25,701 nucleotides of DNA from Proteobacteria bacterium UBA2383 (GTDB lineage: Bacteria; Pseudomonadota; Gammaproteobacteria; Competibacterales; Competibacteraceae), in NCBI GenBank assembly GCA_002343485.1, contig DDST01000046.1, forward strand, positions 266-25,966, read 5' to 3'. The notes under the pieces are model-generated. The model searched no databases, was not told the origin of the DNA, and worked only from the letters and a program-made list of their open reading frames with translations. Shown in pieces: positions 7,717 through 15,441 of the stretch (positions within the stretch are counted from its first letter, which is position 1; every line of letters starts with the position of its first letter). A program made the position numbers and the translations under genes.

Positions 7717-8943
7717 TCATAGGCCATGACGCTTGCGGTAACGCTCCAAAAAGCGGCCAAACCGTCCAATGGCCTCAGTAAGATCATCTTCGTGGGGCAG
7801 AAACACGATTCGTAAGTGATCCGGGTGAGGCCAATTGAATCCCGTACCCTGCACCAGCAACACTTTTTCCTCCAGCAAAAACTCCAGTACGAACTGCTCG
7901 TCATCGGTGATTGGATAAATCTGCGGATCGAGCCGGGGGAACAGGTACAGCGCCGCCTGCGGCTTGACGCAATGAACGCCGGGAATTTCTGCCAGCAACT
8001 GAAACGCGAGATCGCGCTGTTTACCCAGACGACCCGTAGGTAACACCAGATCATCAATACTCTGGTAACCGCCGAGCGCGGTCTGGATGGCATATTGCGC
8101 CGGGACGTTGGCGCATAAGCGCATCGAAGCCAGGATGTTCAATCCCTCAATATAGTCCTGAGCGTGGCTCTTCTCGCCTGATACCACCACCCACCCAGCG
8201 CGATAGCCGCAGGCCCGGTAATTTTTCGACAGGCCATTGAAGGTCAAGCACAACACATCCTCTGCAAGTGAGGCAATTGAGGTATGCTTTGCGCCGTCAT
8301 AGAGCACCTTGTCGTAGATTTCATCGGCGTAGATAATGAGTTGATGCTGACGGGCGATTTCGATGAGCGCCTGCAACCATTCCTCAGGATATAACGCACC
8401 GGTCGGATTATTCGGATTGATCACAACAATCGCCCGGGTGCGAGGAGTTATCGTGTCGCGGATATCGTCGAGATCCGGCAGCCAGCCGGACGATTCATCG
8501 CAATGATAATGGCGCGGTACTCCACCCGACAGGCTGACTGCCGCCGTCCACAAGGGGTAATCCGGGGCCGGAATCAGCACCTCATCGCCGTTGTTCAGCA
8601 GCGCCTGCAGGACCATGACGATCAATTCGGATACGCCGTTGCCAATGTAGATATCCTCGATCTGCACGCCCGGAATCTGTTTCTGCTGGGTATAGTGCAT
8701 CACCGCCTTGCGCGCGGCAAACAGGCCTTTGGAATCACAATAACCGGAGGCGTCCGGCAAATTGCGGATGATATCTTGCACCATCTCATCCGGGGCCATG
8801 AAGCCGAAGGGCGCCGGGTTGCCGATATTGAGTTTAACGATCCGCTGGCCCTCGTCTTCCATCTGTTTGGCGCGCGCCAGCACCGGCCCACGGATATCGT
8901 AGCAAACGTTGGCCAATTTGACGGATTTGAGGATAGTTTGCAT
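7717..8943 (-). CDS. alaA: Glutamate-pyruvate aminotransferase (alanine-synthesising), AlaA
   Basis: 408 residues from the ATG at 8943. This start aligns residue for residue with the E. coli AlaA N-terminus as I remember it (K.S.KL.NVCYDIRGPVL); an upstream start at 9003 would add 20 unrelated residues. This PLP-dependent class I/II aminotransferase makes alanine from pyruvate and glutamate in the cytoplasm. Seen: LNIGNPAPFGF, NPNNPTGA with the cofactor-contacting Asn, YADEIYDK, the PLP lysine in GLSKNYR (K240), and MRLCANVPAQYAIQTALGGYQS, which is nearly identical in AlaA. It is a stand-alone housekeeping gene, divergent from the AAA+ ATPase gene and convergent with the glycosyltransferase. 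AlaA/AlaT naming varies between species. Confidence 0.95.
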   Translation of the reverse strand: MQTILKSVKLANVCYDIRGPVLARAKQMEDEGQRIVKLNIGNPAPFGFMAPDEMVQDIIRNLPDASGYCDSKGLFAARKAVMHYTQQKQIPGVQIEDIYIGNGVSELIVMVLQALLNNGDEVLIPAPDYPLWTAAVSLSGGVPRHYHCDESSGWLPDLDDIRDTITPRTRAIVVINPNNPTGALYPEEWLQALIEIARQHQLIIYADEIYDKVLYDGAKHTSIASLAEDVLCLTFNGLSKNYRACGYRAGWVVVSGEKSHAQDYIEGLNILASMRLCANVPAQYAIQTALGGYQSIDDLVLPTGRLGKQRDLAFQLLAEIPGVHCVKPQAALYLFPRLDPQIYPITDDEQFVLEFLLEEKVLLVQGTGFNWPHPDHLRIVFLPHEDDLTEAIGRFGRFLERYRKRHGL

Positions 8944-9093
8944 GGGATTTCGATCCTGCCTGGGGAAAATCAGCATTATTGGATAGTCTGTCGCAATCGC
9001 CAAGTCTTAGTAGTGAATGGACCGTAACTGTGTTCATCCCTCTCACTACTCATCGCTAATGACCAACCACTGACCACTCGCTTGGAGGAATTC

Positions 9094-11286
9094 ATGCCTC
9101 ATCGCCGCTATCATCGCCGTGCGCTAGACGATTCTATCGAACAGCCAGGAGAAGAGGGGGACGCTTTGGATTTCCTGTCATTTGGTTTGGAAGATGACGA
9201 TCTCGAGTTTGAGGATGATGCCGAGGCATTATTGGAAGAACTCGCTCATCTGAGTCCCGATTATTCAGTGATCCGGCGCCAGTGGGTGTTGCGCGCCTGG
9301 TTAGGGGTGCGTCCGGAAAGGGTCGAAATGTATCTGCGTCATCACCGGCAGAGCCGGTTGCTGGTGGCGCTGGGAATTCATCTGCGTGGCTCGATTGAAT
9401 CTTCGCTGCAGCGGCAACTGAGCAAACTGGATCCAGGGCAGCGAACCCACGATCATCGCCCGCCTTTCGGTAATATTACCGCTATTGCTTCTGATCTGGG
9501 CTTGGCGCCACTGGAGTGCGAACTGCTACTGCTGGTGGCCATGCTGCATCTTGATCCCACGCTGTATGCGGCGTGCCGTCCGTTAGGGGAATTCAACCGT
9601 CGAGGCGCCTGCACGGCGGTGGCTACCATGCTTGGGGCGCGTGCTGAAGCAGTGTACCGGGTCCTACTGCCTAGCGGGTTGCTGGCTCGCACCGGCCTGA
9701 TCCGCATCGATGATAGCCATCGCTACCATCTAAAAGCCAAATTCGACATTTTGGATCGTCTACCACACTTGCTGCTCAATGAGCGGATCGATACAGCCAC
9801 TTTGTTCCAACATTATGTGGCACCGTCCCGCCCAGCTACATTAACCATTGATGACTTCGCTCATCGTGCAGAGGACTTCGATCTGGCGTACCGGTTGCTG
9901 GCCCGTGCAGCCACTGAGGCAACCTTGGGAGTCAATTTACTGTTATATGGTCCGCCAGGCACGGGTAAGACTGAGCTGGCTCTGACGCTGGCCAAGGCCG
10001 CCGGTATTGCGCTGTTTGCCGTGCAGGCCAGCGATGAGGATGAGGATCCGCTCAATGCCCGCCAACGGCTGTCCCGCCACAGTCTGGCTCAACATCTGCT
10101 AGCCCGGCGCCGCGAGTGCGCCCTGCTGTTCGATGAGGCCGGTGATGTGCTCTCGGAGAGCAGCGAACTGGACTTATCCTTTCTTATGACTCCGCGCGAT
10201 AGCGGGATTAATAAAGGCTGGTTAAATGGTGTACTGGAACAGAATCAGGTGCCGACCATCTGGGTGGTCAACCGCATCGATATCATCGATCCAGCCTTTC
10301 TGCGGCGCTTCGATTTGCAACTAGCACTGGATATCCCGCCCCGGCCCGTGCGCGAGCGTATCATCCGCCGCCATCTCGGTGAGTTACAGGTCGATGCGCG
10401 CTGGATTGCGGAGCGGGCGGAGGATCCTCACCTGAGTCCAGCGCTGGTACAGAAGGCGGCACGGCTCGCGCATCTATTACCAGAAGCTTTTGCTGAACAA
10501 GGCGAGGCGTTGCTAGGCCGGGTTCTGGATCATGCGCTAGCGGCCACCCGTCACGGCGAACCGCCTTTCCAGCCGTCGGCAGTGAGCGTAGGCGATGACT
10601 ACGATCCGAATCTAATCAACTGTGACTGTGATCTGCCGAAACTGGTTCAGGGGTTGACGCGCCAGGGCCGGGGCCGGATTTGCTTGTATGGACCGTCCGG
10701 GACCGGCAAGAGCGCCTTTGCCGCCTGGCTGGCCCGCAAGCTGGATCGGCCATTGTTGTTGCGGTCCGCCTCAGACCTGCTCAATCCACTGGTAGGCGTC
10801 ACCGAGGAACGGATCGCCCGGATGTTTCAGGAAGCCCGTCAAAGCCAGGCGGTGTTGCTGATTGACGAGGCAGATTCTTTCTTGCGCGCCCGCCAGTATG
10901 CCCGCCAGACGTGGGAAGTGACGCAAGTTAATGAACTACTGGTGCGGATGGAGCAGTTTGACGGCATTCTGCTATGCGCGACCAATCGGGTGAGTGATTT
11001 GGACCCAGCGGTACGGCGGCGGTTTGATATCAAAGCACGGTTTTGGCCGTTGGCTGCTGAACAGGCGGAACAGTGTTTGCGCCGCACACTCAGCGAGGCA
11101 GGGACTGCCGAGAGTCTCTCCGAGGATTTTTTGACCCGGTTCTGGGCCTTGGGGCCGTTGACCCTGGGTGACTTTGCCACAGTCCGCCGTCGCGCCGGTC
11201 TCCTTGATCAACCGTTGACAGCTGACCTGTTATTGGCGGCGCTGGCTGAAGAGGCCGATTTACGGCGGCAGATGGAAGAGACGTGA
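9094..11286 (+). CDS. Tandem AAA+ ATPase (two ATPase modules, N-terminal winged-helix-like region)
   Basis: 730 residues from the ATG at 9094, preceded by a strong GGAGG at 9084-9088; a TTG at 9082 overlaps that site and is not the start. Residues 1-60 are highly acidic. About 80-250 is helical, with a winged-helix-like look (ITAIASDLGLAPLECELLLL). The first AAA+ module has Walker A GPPGTGKT (286-293), Walker B LLFDEAGD, sensor NRID and arginine finger FLRRFD. The second has Walker A GPSGTGKS (533-540), Walker B VLLIDEADSF, sensor ATNR and RRRFD. Both modules keep the residues for ATP hydrolysis, so it is probably a ring-forming remodelling ATPase. Family relatives are stand-alone ATPases of unknown substrate; no partner gene is adjacent on this strand. 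Confidence 0.85.
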   Translation: MPHRRYHRRALDDSIEQPGEEGDALDFLSFGLEDDDLEFEDDAEALLEELAHLSPDYSVIRRQWVLRAWLGVRPERVEMYLRHHRQSRLLVALGIHLRGSIESSLQRQLSKLDPGQRTHDHRPPFGNITAIASDLGLAPLECELLLLVAMLHLDPTLYAACRPLGEFNRRGACTAVATMLGARAEAVYRVLLPSGLLARTGLIRIDDSHRYHLKAKFDILDRLPHLLLNERIDTATLFQHYVAPSRPATLTIDDFAHRAEDFDLAYRLLARAATEATLGVNLLLYGPPGTGKTELALTLAKAAGIALFAVQASDEDEDPLNARQRLSRHSLAQHLLARRRECALLFDEAGDVLSESSELDLSFLMTPRDSGINKGWLNGVLEQNQVPTIWVVNRIDIIDPAFLRRFDLQLALDIPPRPVRERIIRRHLGELQVDARWIAERAEDPHLSPALVQKAARLAHLLPEAFAEQGEALLGRVLDHALAATRHGEPPFQPSAVSVGDDYDPNLINCDCDLPKLVQGLTRQGRGRICLYGPSGTGKSAFAAWLARKLDRPLLLRSASDLLNPLVGVTEERIARMFQEARQSQAVLLIDEADSFLRARQYARQTWEVTQVNELLVRMEQFDGILLCATNRVSDLDPAVRRRFDIKARFWPLAAEQAEQCLRRTLSEAGTAESLSEDFLTRFWALGPLTLGDFATVRRRAGLLDQPLTADLLLAALAEEADLRRQMEET

Positions 11287-11340
11287 ACAAATAGCCAATA
11301 ACCCCTCAACCAACACCGGTCTCGCCTGTGCGGTTACCCG

Positions 11341-11392
11341 CCCGGCCTTGCTTGCGGAAGACGCAATGTCACTCGTGCTGCGGCAGGCCGGG
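11341..11392. terminator. Inverted repeat between convergent genes, possible terminator
   Basis: CCCGGCCT at 11341-11348 pairs with AGGCCGGG at 11385-11392, an 8-base GC-rich stem with a 36-base loop. It lies between the convergent ATPase and anti-sigma genes, where a bidirectional terminator is expected. There is no T-run on either strand, so it would not be a classical intrinsic terminator. Confidence 0.3.
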
Positions 11393-11425
11393 TTGTCAAC
11401 GAAGAATGTAGCGTCGAAAGACCGG

Positions 11426-12097
11426 TCACAACGTCTGCCAGCGCGTCTGATACAGCGGACGAGCAGGCGGAGTCGCATCGGTCCTGGGTTGCATGCTGAC
11501 CCATAACATCCCTTGGGACGGATGCGGCATATTAGCTGGCAGAACTAGAGTGCGGGCATCGCCTTGATCAGGCAGCGTCCCTAACATCACCGGCGGGCGC
11601 TCGCCGCCCTTCAGCCACAGCAGGCAGCGCTGATCAGGGGGCATGTCCATCGCTCGCAAGCTGTTGACGTGTAATCGCCCATCTTCAGCCATCGCCACGG
11701 TCCATAACACATCATGATTAGGGTCGCGGATAGCGGCAAACGACAAGTTTCCTTGAGGTGGCGGCGCCGCTAGCTGGGGGGCCAGGACCACGGCCGTGGC
11801 CAATAATCCGGCCAGGGCCAAGCCGCGCCAGAGGGCCAGACTGTTCCACCAGGAACGTCGTGGTTCAGCGGGAAATAGCCGTTGTTCCAAACCTTGCCAA
11901 ACTTCCGGAGGCGGCAGTAAGGGTGGACTGGCAACCGCCAGTTGGTTTAAACGGCGTTCCCAGTCGCTCACAGCACGCCGCAACGCCGGATGCGCTGATA
12001 ACAAGTTTTCAAAACGCCGCCGGGCGGCACCTTGCAGGGTGCCGAGAACATATTCGGCGGCCAATGAATCAGATAACAGGGGATGATGCAGGTTCAT
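11426..12097 (-). CDS. Anti-sigma factor, RskA-like, single membrane segment
   Basis: 223 residues from the ATG at 12097, which overlaps the sigma gene stop (ATGA) and has GGGGGAA upstream. An earlier in-frame start at 12148 is not needed. The cytoplasmic N-terminal part (SLAAEYVLGTLQGAARRRFE, about 11-30) is the anti-sigma domain that clamps the ECF sigma. One membrane segment lies at about 86-108. The outer domain (about 115-223; LLWLKGGERPPVMLGTLPDQG) matches the RskA C-terminal fold. In this family, sigma release follows a signal or regulated proteolysis. Its tight coupling to the sigma gene and its place downstream of bufABC point to control of the bufferin operon, which is inference. 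Confidence 0.88.
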   Translation of the reverse strand: MNLHHPLLSDSLAAEYVLGTLQGAARRRFENLLSAHPALRRAVSDWERRLNQLAVASPPLLPPPEVWQGLEQRLFPAEPRRSWWNSLALWRGLALAGLLATAVVLAPQLAAPPPQGNLSFAAIRDPNHDVLWTVAMAEDGRLHVNSLRAMDMPPDQRCLLWLKGGERPPVMLGTLPDQGDARTLVLPANMPHPSQGMLWVSMQPRTDATPPARPLYQTRWQTL

Positions 12098-12651
12098 GAT
12101 AATTCCCCCAGACAGGTTTTCAGACGTTGCAGGCTCCGCCGGACCCAAGCTTTGACCGTACCCAGCGGGCGGTTCAATCGCTGGGCGATGGCATCGTGGG
12201 TCAGTCCCTCGTAATAAGCCAGAAAAACGGCGTGGCGTGGCTCCGGTTCGAGGATTTCCAGGCAGCGGGCCAATTGAGTTTCACCCTGCTCGGTATGCAA
12301 CCGTTCCTCAGGACCCGGTCCCTCATCAGTCAGCAGGGTCCAGCCCTCCTCGCTCAGATCCGCCCGCCAGCGTTGATCACCGCGCCGTGACCGGTCGATG
12401 GCCAAGCGGCGGACAATGGTCCCCATCCAGGTCAGCGGTTGGCCCAGATGCGGCCGGTAGTCGCCGGCCCGCTGCCAAATACGCACGAAGCCTTCCTGCA
12501 GTAGATCGGCTGCCAGTTCGCGATCACGGGTCACGCCGAGCAATAGACTGTACAGTCTCGGTGCCGCCTGCTGGTACAACGCTTCGAAGGCACACCGGTC
12601 GCTCAATGCACAACGGGCCAGCAAGTCAGCCAGCGAATCAAAAGATGTCAT
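12094..12651 (-). CDS. ECF RNA polymerase sigma factor (SigK/RskA-linked type)
   Basis: 185 residues from the ATG at 12651 (MTSFDSLADLL). The frame is open further upstream to 12795, but that stretch does not resemble a sigma factor and runs into bufC. Region 2 is at about 18-88 (FEALYQQAAPRLYSLLLGV, DLLQEGFVRIWQRA, TWMGTIVRRLAIDRSRR). Region 4 is at about 130-180 (LEPEPRHAVFLAYYEGLTHD, GTVKAWVRRSLQRLK), with the helix-turn-helix that reads the -35 box. The stop overlaps the anti-sigma start by four bases. An 89-base gap separates it from the bufC stop, so it may share the bufABC transcript or have its own promoter. Self-activation of the operon is a reasonable inference. Confidence 0.93.
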   Translation of the reverse strand: MTSFDSLADLLARCALSDRCAFEALYQQAAPRLYSLLLGVTRDRELAADLLQEGFVRIWQRAGDYRPHLGQPLTWMGTIVRRLAIDRSRRGDQRWRADLSEEGWTLLTDEGPGPEERLHTEQGETQLARCLEILEPEPRHAVFLAYYEGLTHDAIAQRLNRPLGTVKAWVRRSLQRLKTCLGELS

Positions 12652-12740
12652 GATGGATGCTCGCACCGGGATGAACCACCAGCCTGTGGGATACCTGAGC
12701 GGTAGAGCGCTAATTGCGTTCACGGCGATGATCCACAGGT

Positions 12741-13526
12741 CTAGGATGTCAAAAGAGTCATTATAGGCCGTTCCAACACATCTTCGTTCAACCATCGAGC
12801 AAGCACAATGCGTAAATCAAATGCTGGTTCTTGCTGGATCGCCGCTTCGACAGCTTCAGCCAAAGGGCTTTGCTTCACACATGCAGCGAGCAAGGCAAAC
12901 TCACCAGGGGTTAACAGACGCTGGCGAACTGCTCCAGCTTGACGCCAGACCATGACCGTTTCGGCCTGTTGGAGATCGACCGCTTCCAATGGCCCGCCTC
13001 CGGGTTGATGCGCGGCCCAGATTGCATGGATCGGCCAGGAAGATTCCAGCAACTGTGTTGCAGGATGCAACTGGAGTTGCAAACCGGCCAGTTTGTCAGC
13101 GGGAATTGAAGCGAGTTGATCAGGGGTCAGTGGCTCAGCCTCGGCAGCAAACAGCGCTTCGTTACGCGCCCATTCCAACCGTGCTATATCTGCCAGCCAA
13201 GGCAATTCCACCAGCGGCCGGAATTCGGTTAGAAAACCGGGAAAATCAACACCGTAGGCATATAATACTGGCCGGTGCGGCGGATGTTCAGCGATAAAGG
13301 TCAAGGCAGTGGCCGTGAAGCATTCAACGCCGACTAACTGCTCGACCACAGGAAAAGCCGCCTCCAGTACACTTAACAGGGCATGGCGGACATTGTTGCG
13401 GTATACCGCTAGGCGACGTTCATGTTGCTCAGGTGTATCGGCCAACAGCGCCAACAGCGCCGGGTCGGGACCACCGCCCGATAACAGCATCTGTTGCATC
13501 CGGGTTTGCAGTTCAGCCAGATGCAC
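12741..13526 (-). CDS. bufC: BufC-type partner of the MNIO oxidase (DUF2063 family)
   Basis: 261 residues. The N-terminal half carries the DUF2063 hallmark RRLAVYRNNVRHALLSVLEA (about 37-56), followed by AFPVVEQLVGVECF and YGVDFPGFLTEF, then DIARLEWARNEALFA. The C-terminal half (WPIHAIWAAH, about 164-173) resembles the peptide-binding half of HvfC/BufC/MbnC-type partners. In this family it escorts the precursor peptide to the MNIO oxidase for cysteine modification. The start overlaps the bufB stop by 14 bases, so the pair is coupled. Older database labels call the N-terminal domain DNA-binding, which the operon context here does not support. Confidence 0.88.
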   Translation of the reverse strand: MHLAELQTRMQQMLLSGGGPDPALLALLADTPEQHERRLAVYRNNVRHALLSVLEAAFPVVEQLVGVECFTATALTFIAEHPPHRPVLYAYGVDFPGFLTEFRPLVELPWLADIARLEWARNEALFAAEAEPLTPDQLASIPADKLAGLQLQLHPATQLLESSWPIHAIWAAHQPGGGPLEAVDLQQAETVMVWRQAGAVRQRLLTPGEFALLAACVKQSPLAEAVEAAIQQEPAFDLRIVLARWLNEDVLERPIMTLLTS

Positions 13527-14376
13527 CGGTGATCTCCCGTAGATAACCTTCAGCCCGTTCCGCCTCAGCCAGCAGCACCGGCAATTCCGGGATATTCGTG
13601 TCCCACTCCATCAACACTGGGCAGGGCCCGGTCAATCGCAAGGTAGCGGCCAGCAGCGCCCAAACCGGCTCAGCGACCGGAGAACCGTGGTCGTCGATCA
13701 GCAGTTCGCCCCAGGACGTAGCAACCCGAGCATGTCCGGCAATATGAATTTCGCCGACGGCTGCCAGCGGCAACGCATTCAGCACGGCCTGCGGGTCGCT
13801 ACCGTGGTTGACAGCGCTGACATAAAGATTGTTGACATCCAGCAGTAAACCGCAGCCTGTGCAACGCACCAGCTCACTTAGAAAGCCGGCTTCGTCCCAG
13901 TCTGTCTGCTGGAAGCGTAGATAAGTGGACGGGTTTTCGACCAATAAACGCCGGCCCAGCGCCTGCTGTGCCCGTTCGATATTAGCAGCGGCGATAGCCA
14001 GCGCTTCGTCGGTATAGGGCAGAGGCAGTAAATCAGCCAGAAAAGTCCCGTCCGGGGCTGTGGACCAGGCCAGATGCTCGGAGATCGCTTCCGGTTCCAG
14101 CCGGTCATACAAATACCGCAATCGCGCCAGATGCGCTGCATCCAACCCAGCCGCCGATCCCAGCGACAAACCTACCCCGTGGCAACTCAGCGGATAATCG
14201 CCGCGCAACCGTTCCAGGGCTCCCAGACGAGGACCGCCGGGGGCGAGGTAGTTTTCGCTATGGATTTCCAGCCATGCCGCAGGCTGTGGCATGGCTAGAA
14301 ATTCCGGCAAGTGAGGATGACGCAGGCCAATGCCTGCCTGAGCAGGCAGTGCGGTGCGATTGCGGAGATCAAACAT
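13513..14376 (-). CDS. bufB: BufB-type multinuclear non-heme iron oxidase (DUF692, MNIO family)
   Basis: 287 residues, the family length, TIM-barrel fold. Conserved metal-site motifs are seen in order: GIGLRHPHL (His20), HSENY (about 39-43), CHGVGLSLG (His66), ISEHLAW (Glu100, His101), ENPSTY (147-152), LLDVNNLYVSAVNHG (Asp180, His191), IHIAGH (His211, His215), DDHGSPV (228-234) and MEWDTNIP (Glu257, Asp259). MNIO enzymes use two or three irons and O2 to rebuild cysteines in precursor peptides, giving 5-thiooxazoles in bufferins. It starts 22 bases after the bufA stop and overlaps bufC. The ribosome site is weak, consistent with a lower yield than the precursor. Assignment to the bufferin rather than the methanobactin or HvfB branch rests on the neighbouring DUF2282 and DUF2063 genes. 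Confidence 0.92.
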   Translation of the reverse strand: MFDLRNRTALPAQAGIGLRHPHLPEFLAMPQPAAWLEIHSENYLAPGGPRLGALERLRGDYPLSCHGVGLSLGSAAGLDAAHLARLRYLYDRLEPEAISEHLAWSTAPDGTFLADLLPLPYTDEALAIAAANIERAQQALGRRLLVENPSTYLRFQQTDWDEAGFLSELVRCTGCGLLLDVNNLYVSAVNHGSDPQAVLNALPLAAVGEIHIAGHARVATSWGELLIDDHGSPVAEPVWALLAATLRLTGPCPVLMEWDTNIPELPVLLAEAERAEGYLREITGASG

Positions 14377-14398
14377 GGCACATCAACTCAATGCCGGA

Positions 14399-14698
14399 TT
14401 ACCCCTGCCCTTTCGATACAGGATTACCCATGCCCTTGAACGCTTCCACCTTGCCGCCCATTTTTTCACAGGTGCCCTTGGGGGCATATTTCCAATCTTG
14501 ACCGTCGTAATCAGCGGTCGATTGCCCCGAACAGGCATGCGTGCCTGCTGCACTGGCACAGTCGTTCTCACCGGCCTTGCTAATGCCATAACATTTTTCC
14601 TTGCCTTCCCCAGCAGCAAAGACAGGACTAGCAGCGAGACCCAAAGCACCGGCGACGGCAGCAGCAAGCGCAAACTGGTTGAAAGCGGTCTTGACCAT
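14399..14698 (-). CDS. bufA: BufA-type bufferin precursor peptide (DUF2282)
   Basis: 99 residues from the ATG at 14698, which has AGAGGA eight bases upstream; an in-frame start at 14716 would extend the signal peptide needlessly. A clear Sec signal peptide covers residues 1-28, with an AxA-like site PVFA/AG. The mature part is about 71 residues with four cysteines at 36, 47, 56 and 77 in the DUF2282 pattern KCYGISKAGENDCA, HACSG, WKYAPKGTCEKMGG. In bufferins some of these cysteines become thiooxazoles and the rest form a disulfide; the product is exported and binds copper. It lacks the EGKCG repeats of HvfA-type precursors. First gene of bufABC, followed by the sigma and anti-sigma genes. Confidence 0.92.
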   Translation of the reverse strand: MVKTAFNQFALAAAVAGALGLAASPVFAAGEGKEKCYGISKAGENDCASAAGTHACSGQSTADYDGQDWKYAPKGTCEKMGGKVEAFKGMGNPVSKGQG

Positions 14699-14834
14699 GG
14701 TGAATATCCTCTGCAATAGCGTTGAAAAAAGGGTTGTCTGCGTCGTAATAGCCCGACTGACAAAGTTGCTTACGCAGGAGATTCAAGTTTAGATGCAGCG
14801 CACCGGAAAAATATTGATCTCCTGCCTCGTGCTG
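14699..14834 (-). promoter_or_regulatory. Leader and probable promoter region of the bufferin operon
   Basis: 136 bases between the DsrE-like stop and the bufA start, the only sizeable gap ahead of the operon, so its promoter should lie here. On the minus strand GCAACT (14769-14764) and CGACG (14745-14741) lie 18 bases apart. They recall an ECF promoter (AAC in the -35 box, CG at the start of the -10 box), but the spacing is a little long and the match is weak. No strong housekeeping -35/-10 pair was seen. Confidence 0.3.
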
Positions 14835-15254
14835 TCACCAAGTCAGCGTCTGGGTTCCATCTTTAAACAATGCAGCGCCCGTTAGTTCCGGCTTGCCGAC
14901 TTGAATCCCTGGTAGCAGATCGTCCGTTTCGATGCCGTAATGTTTCATACACATTGGGCAGGCGATGACCACACCGCCTTTTTTCATGATCTCAATCAGC
15001 TTCTTTTGGTGTTCTTCGTATTGACCGGCGTTAGCCTTGGCGCCGACCAAAACGCCTTTGTCATTTAGAAAAACCGTCAACGGATGTCCTCGCTCCATTT
15101 GCGCCTTGCCGAAGGTGATCGCCATATTGGCGCGATGGGCATCATCGGCGGTCATGTTGACAAATAATGGATCGGTATCACCCGCCAGTACAGGGGTAGT
15201 CAAACCGCTAACTGCCAGGGCCATAACCAGCAATAAGGCATTCATGAATTTCAT
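14835..15254 (-). CDS. Periplasmic DsrE/DsrF-like protein
   Basis: 139 residues from the ATG at 15254, which has GGAG six bases upstream; another ATG three codons later is possible. A Sec signal peptide runs to about residue 24 (VLAG). The DsrE fold is recognisable in NMTADDAHRANMAITFGKAQ, HPLTVFLNDKGVLV and a two-cysteine motif ACPMCMKHYGI (C99, C102), followed by DDLLPGIQVGKPEL. DsrE-type proteins carry sulfur or act in thiol relay; exported versions are often linked to sulfur oxidation or redox stress. It lies upstream of bufA on the same strand but 136 bases away, so it may be a separate unit. The paired cysteines could also bind metal, a possible link to bufferins, which is inference. 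Confidence 0.85.
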   Translation of the reverse strand: MKFMNALLLVMALAVSGLTTPVLAGDTDPLFVNMTADDAHRANMAITFGKAQMERGHPLTVFLNDKGVLVGAKANAGQYEEHQKKLIEIMKKGGVVIACPMCMKHYGIETDDLLPGIQVGKPELTGAALFKDGTQTLTW

Positions 15255-15385
15255 TCTTTTCTCCATTATCAAATGAGTGAAACGTCCGGGACAGATTAAC
15301 CCCTATCAAAGGAGTTTTTAACAGATAGCGATACCCTCAATCAGCTTGGTAAAAATAAAATCTATCTATTCAATATAATAATATA

Positions 15386-15415
15386 TTGATATGCCAGGTA
15401 TCAGTCACATAATGT
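15386..15415 (+). promoter_or_regulatory. Candidate promoter of the hemerythrin gene with overlapping dyad
   Basis: TTGATA at 15386-15391 and TAATGT at 15410-15415 are 18 bases apart, in a very AT-rich stretch 27 bases ahead of the hemerythrin ATG. A dyad TGATA/TATCA (15387-15391 and 15399-15403, 7-base spacer) overlaps the -35 box and could be an operator. It does not fit the FNR consensus spacing. Confidence 0.4.
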
Positions 15416-15441
15416 AAAATGTTCCACGGAGAAGCTCATTG

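Noticed and set aside
9030..9080. Short tandem-like TGACCA/ACCACT sequence ahead of the ATPase gene
   Set aside because: Only two imperfect copies; no sign that it is an array or a binding site.
12652..12795. Longer sigma factor start
   Set aside because: The extra 48 residues are unlike sigma region 2 and overlap the bufC end; the ATG at 12651 gives the normal family length.
14354..14719. Plus-strand open frame of about 120 codons opposite bufA
   Set aside because: Shadow of the bufA coding strand; bufA has a signal peptide, conserved cysteines and a good ribosome site.
15386..15403. FNR/CRP-type site upstream of the hemerythrin gene
   Set aside because: The half-sites TTGAT and ATCAG are too far apart for the TTGAT-N4-ATCAA consensus; kept only as an unassigned dyad.
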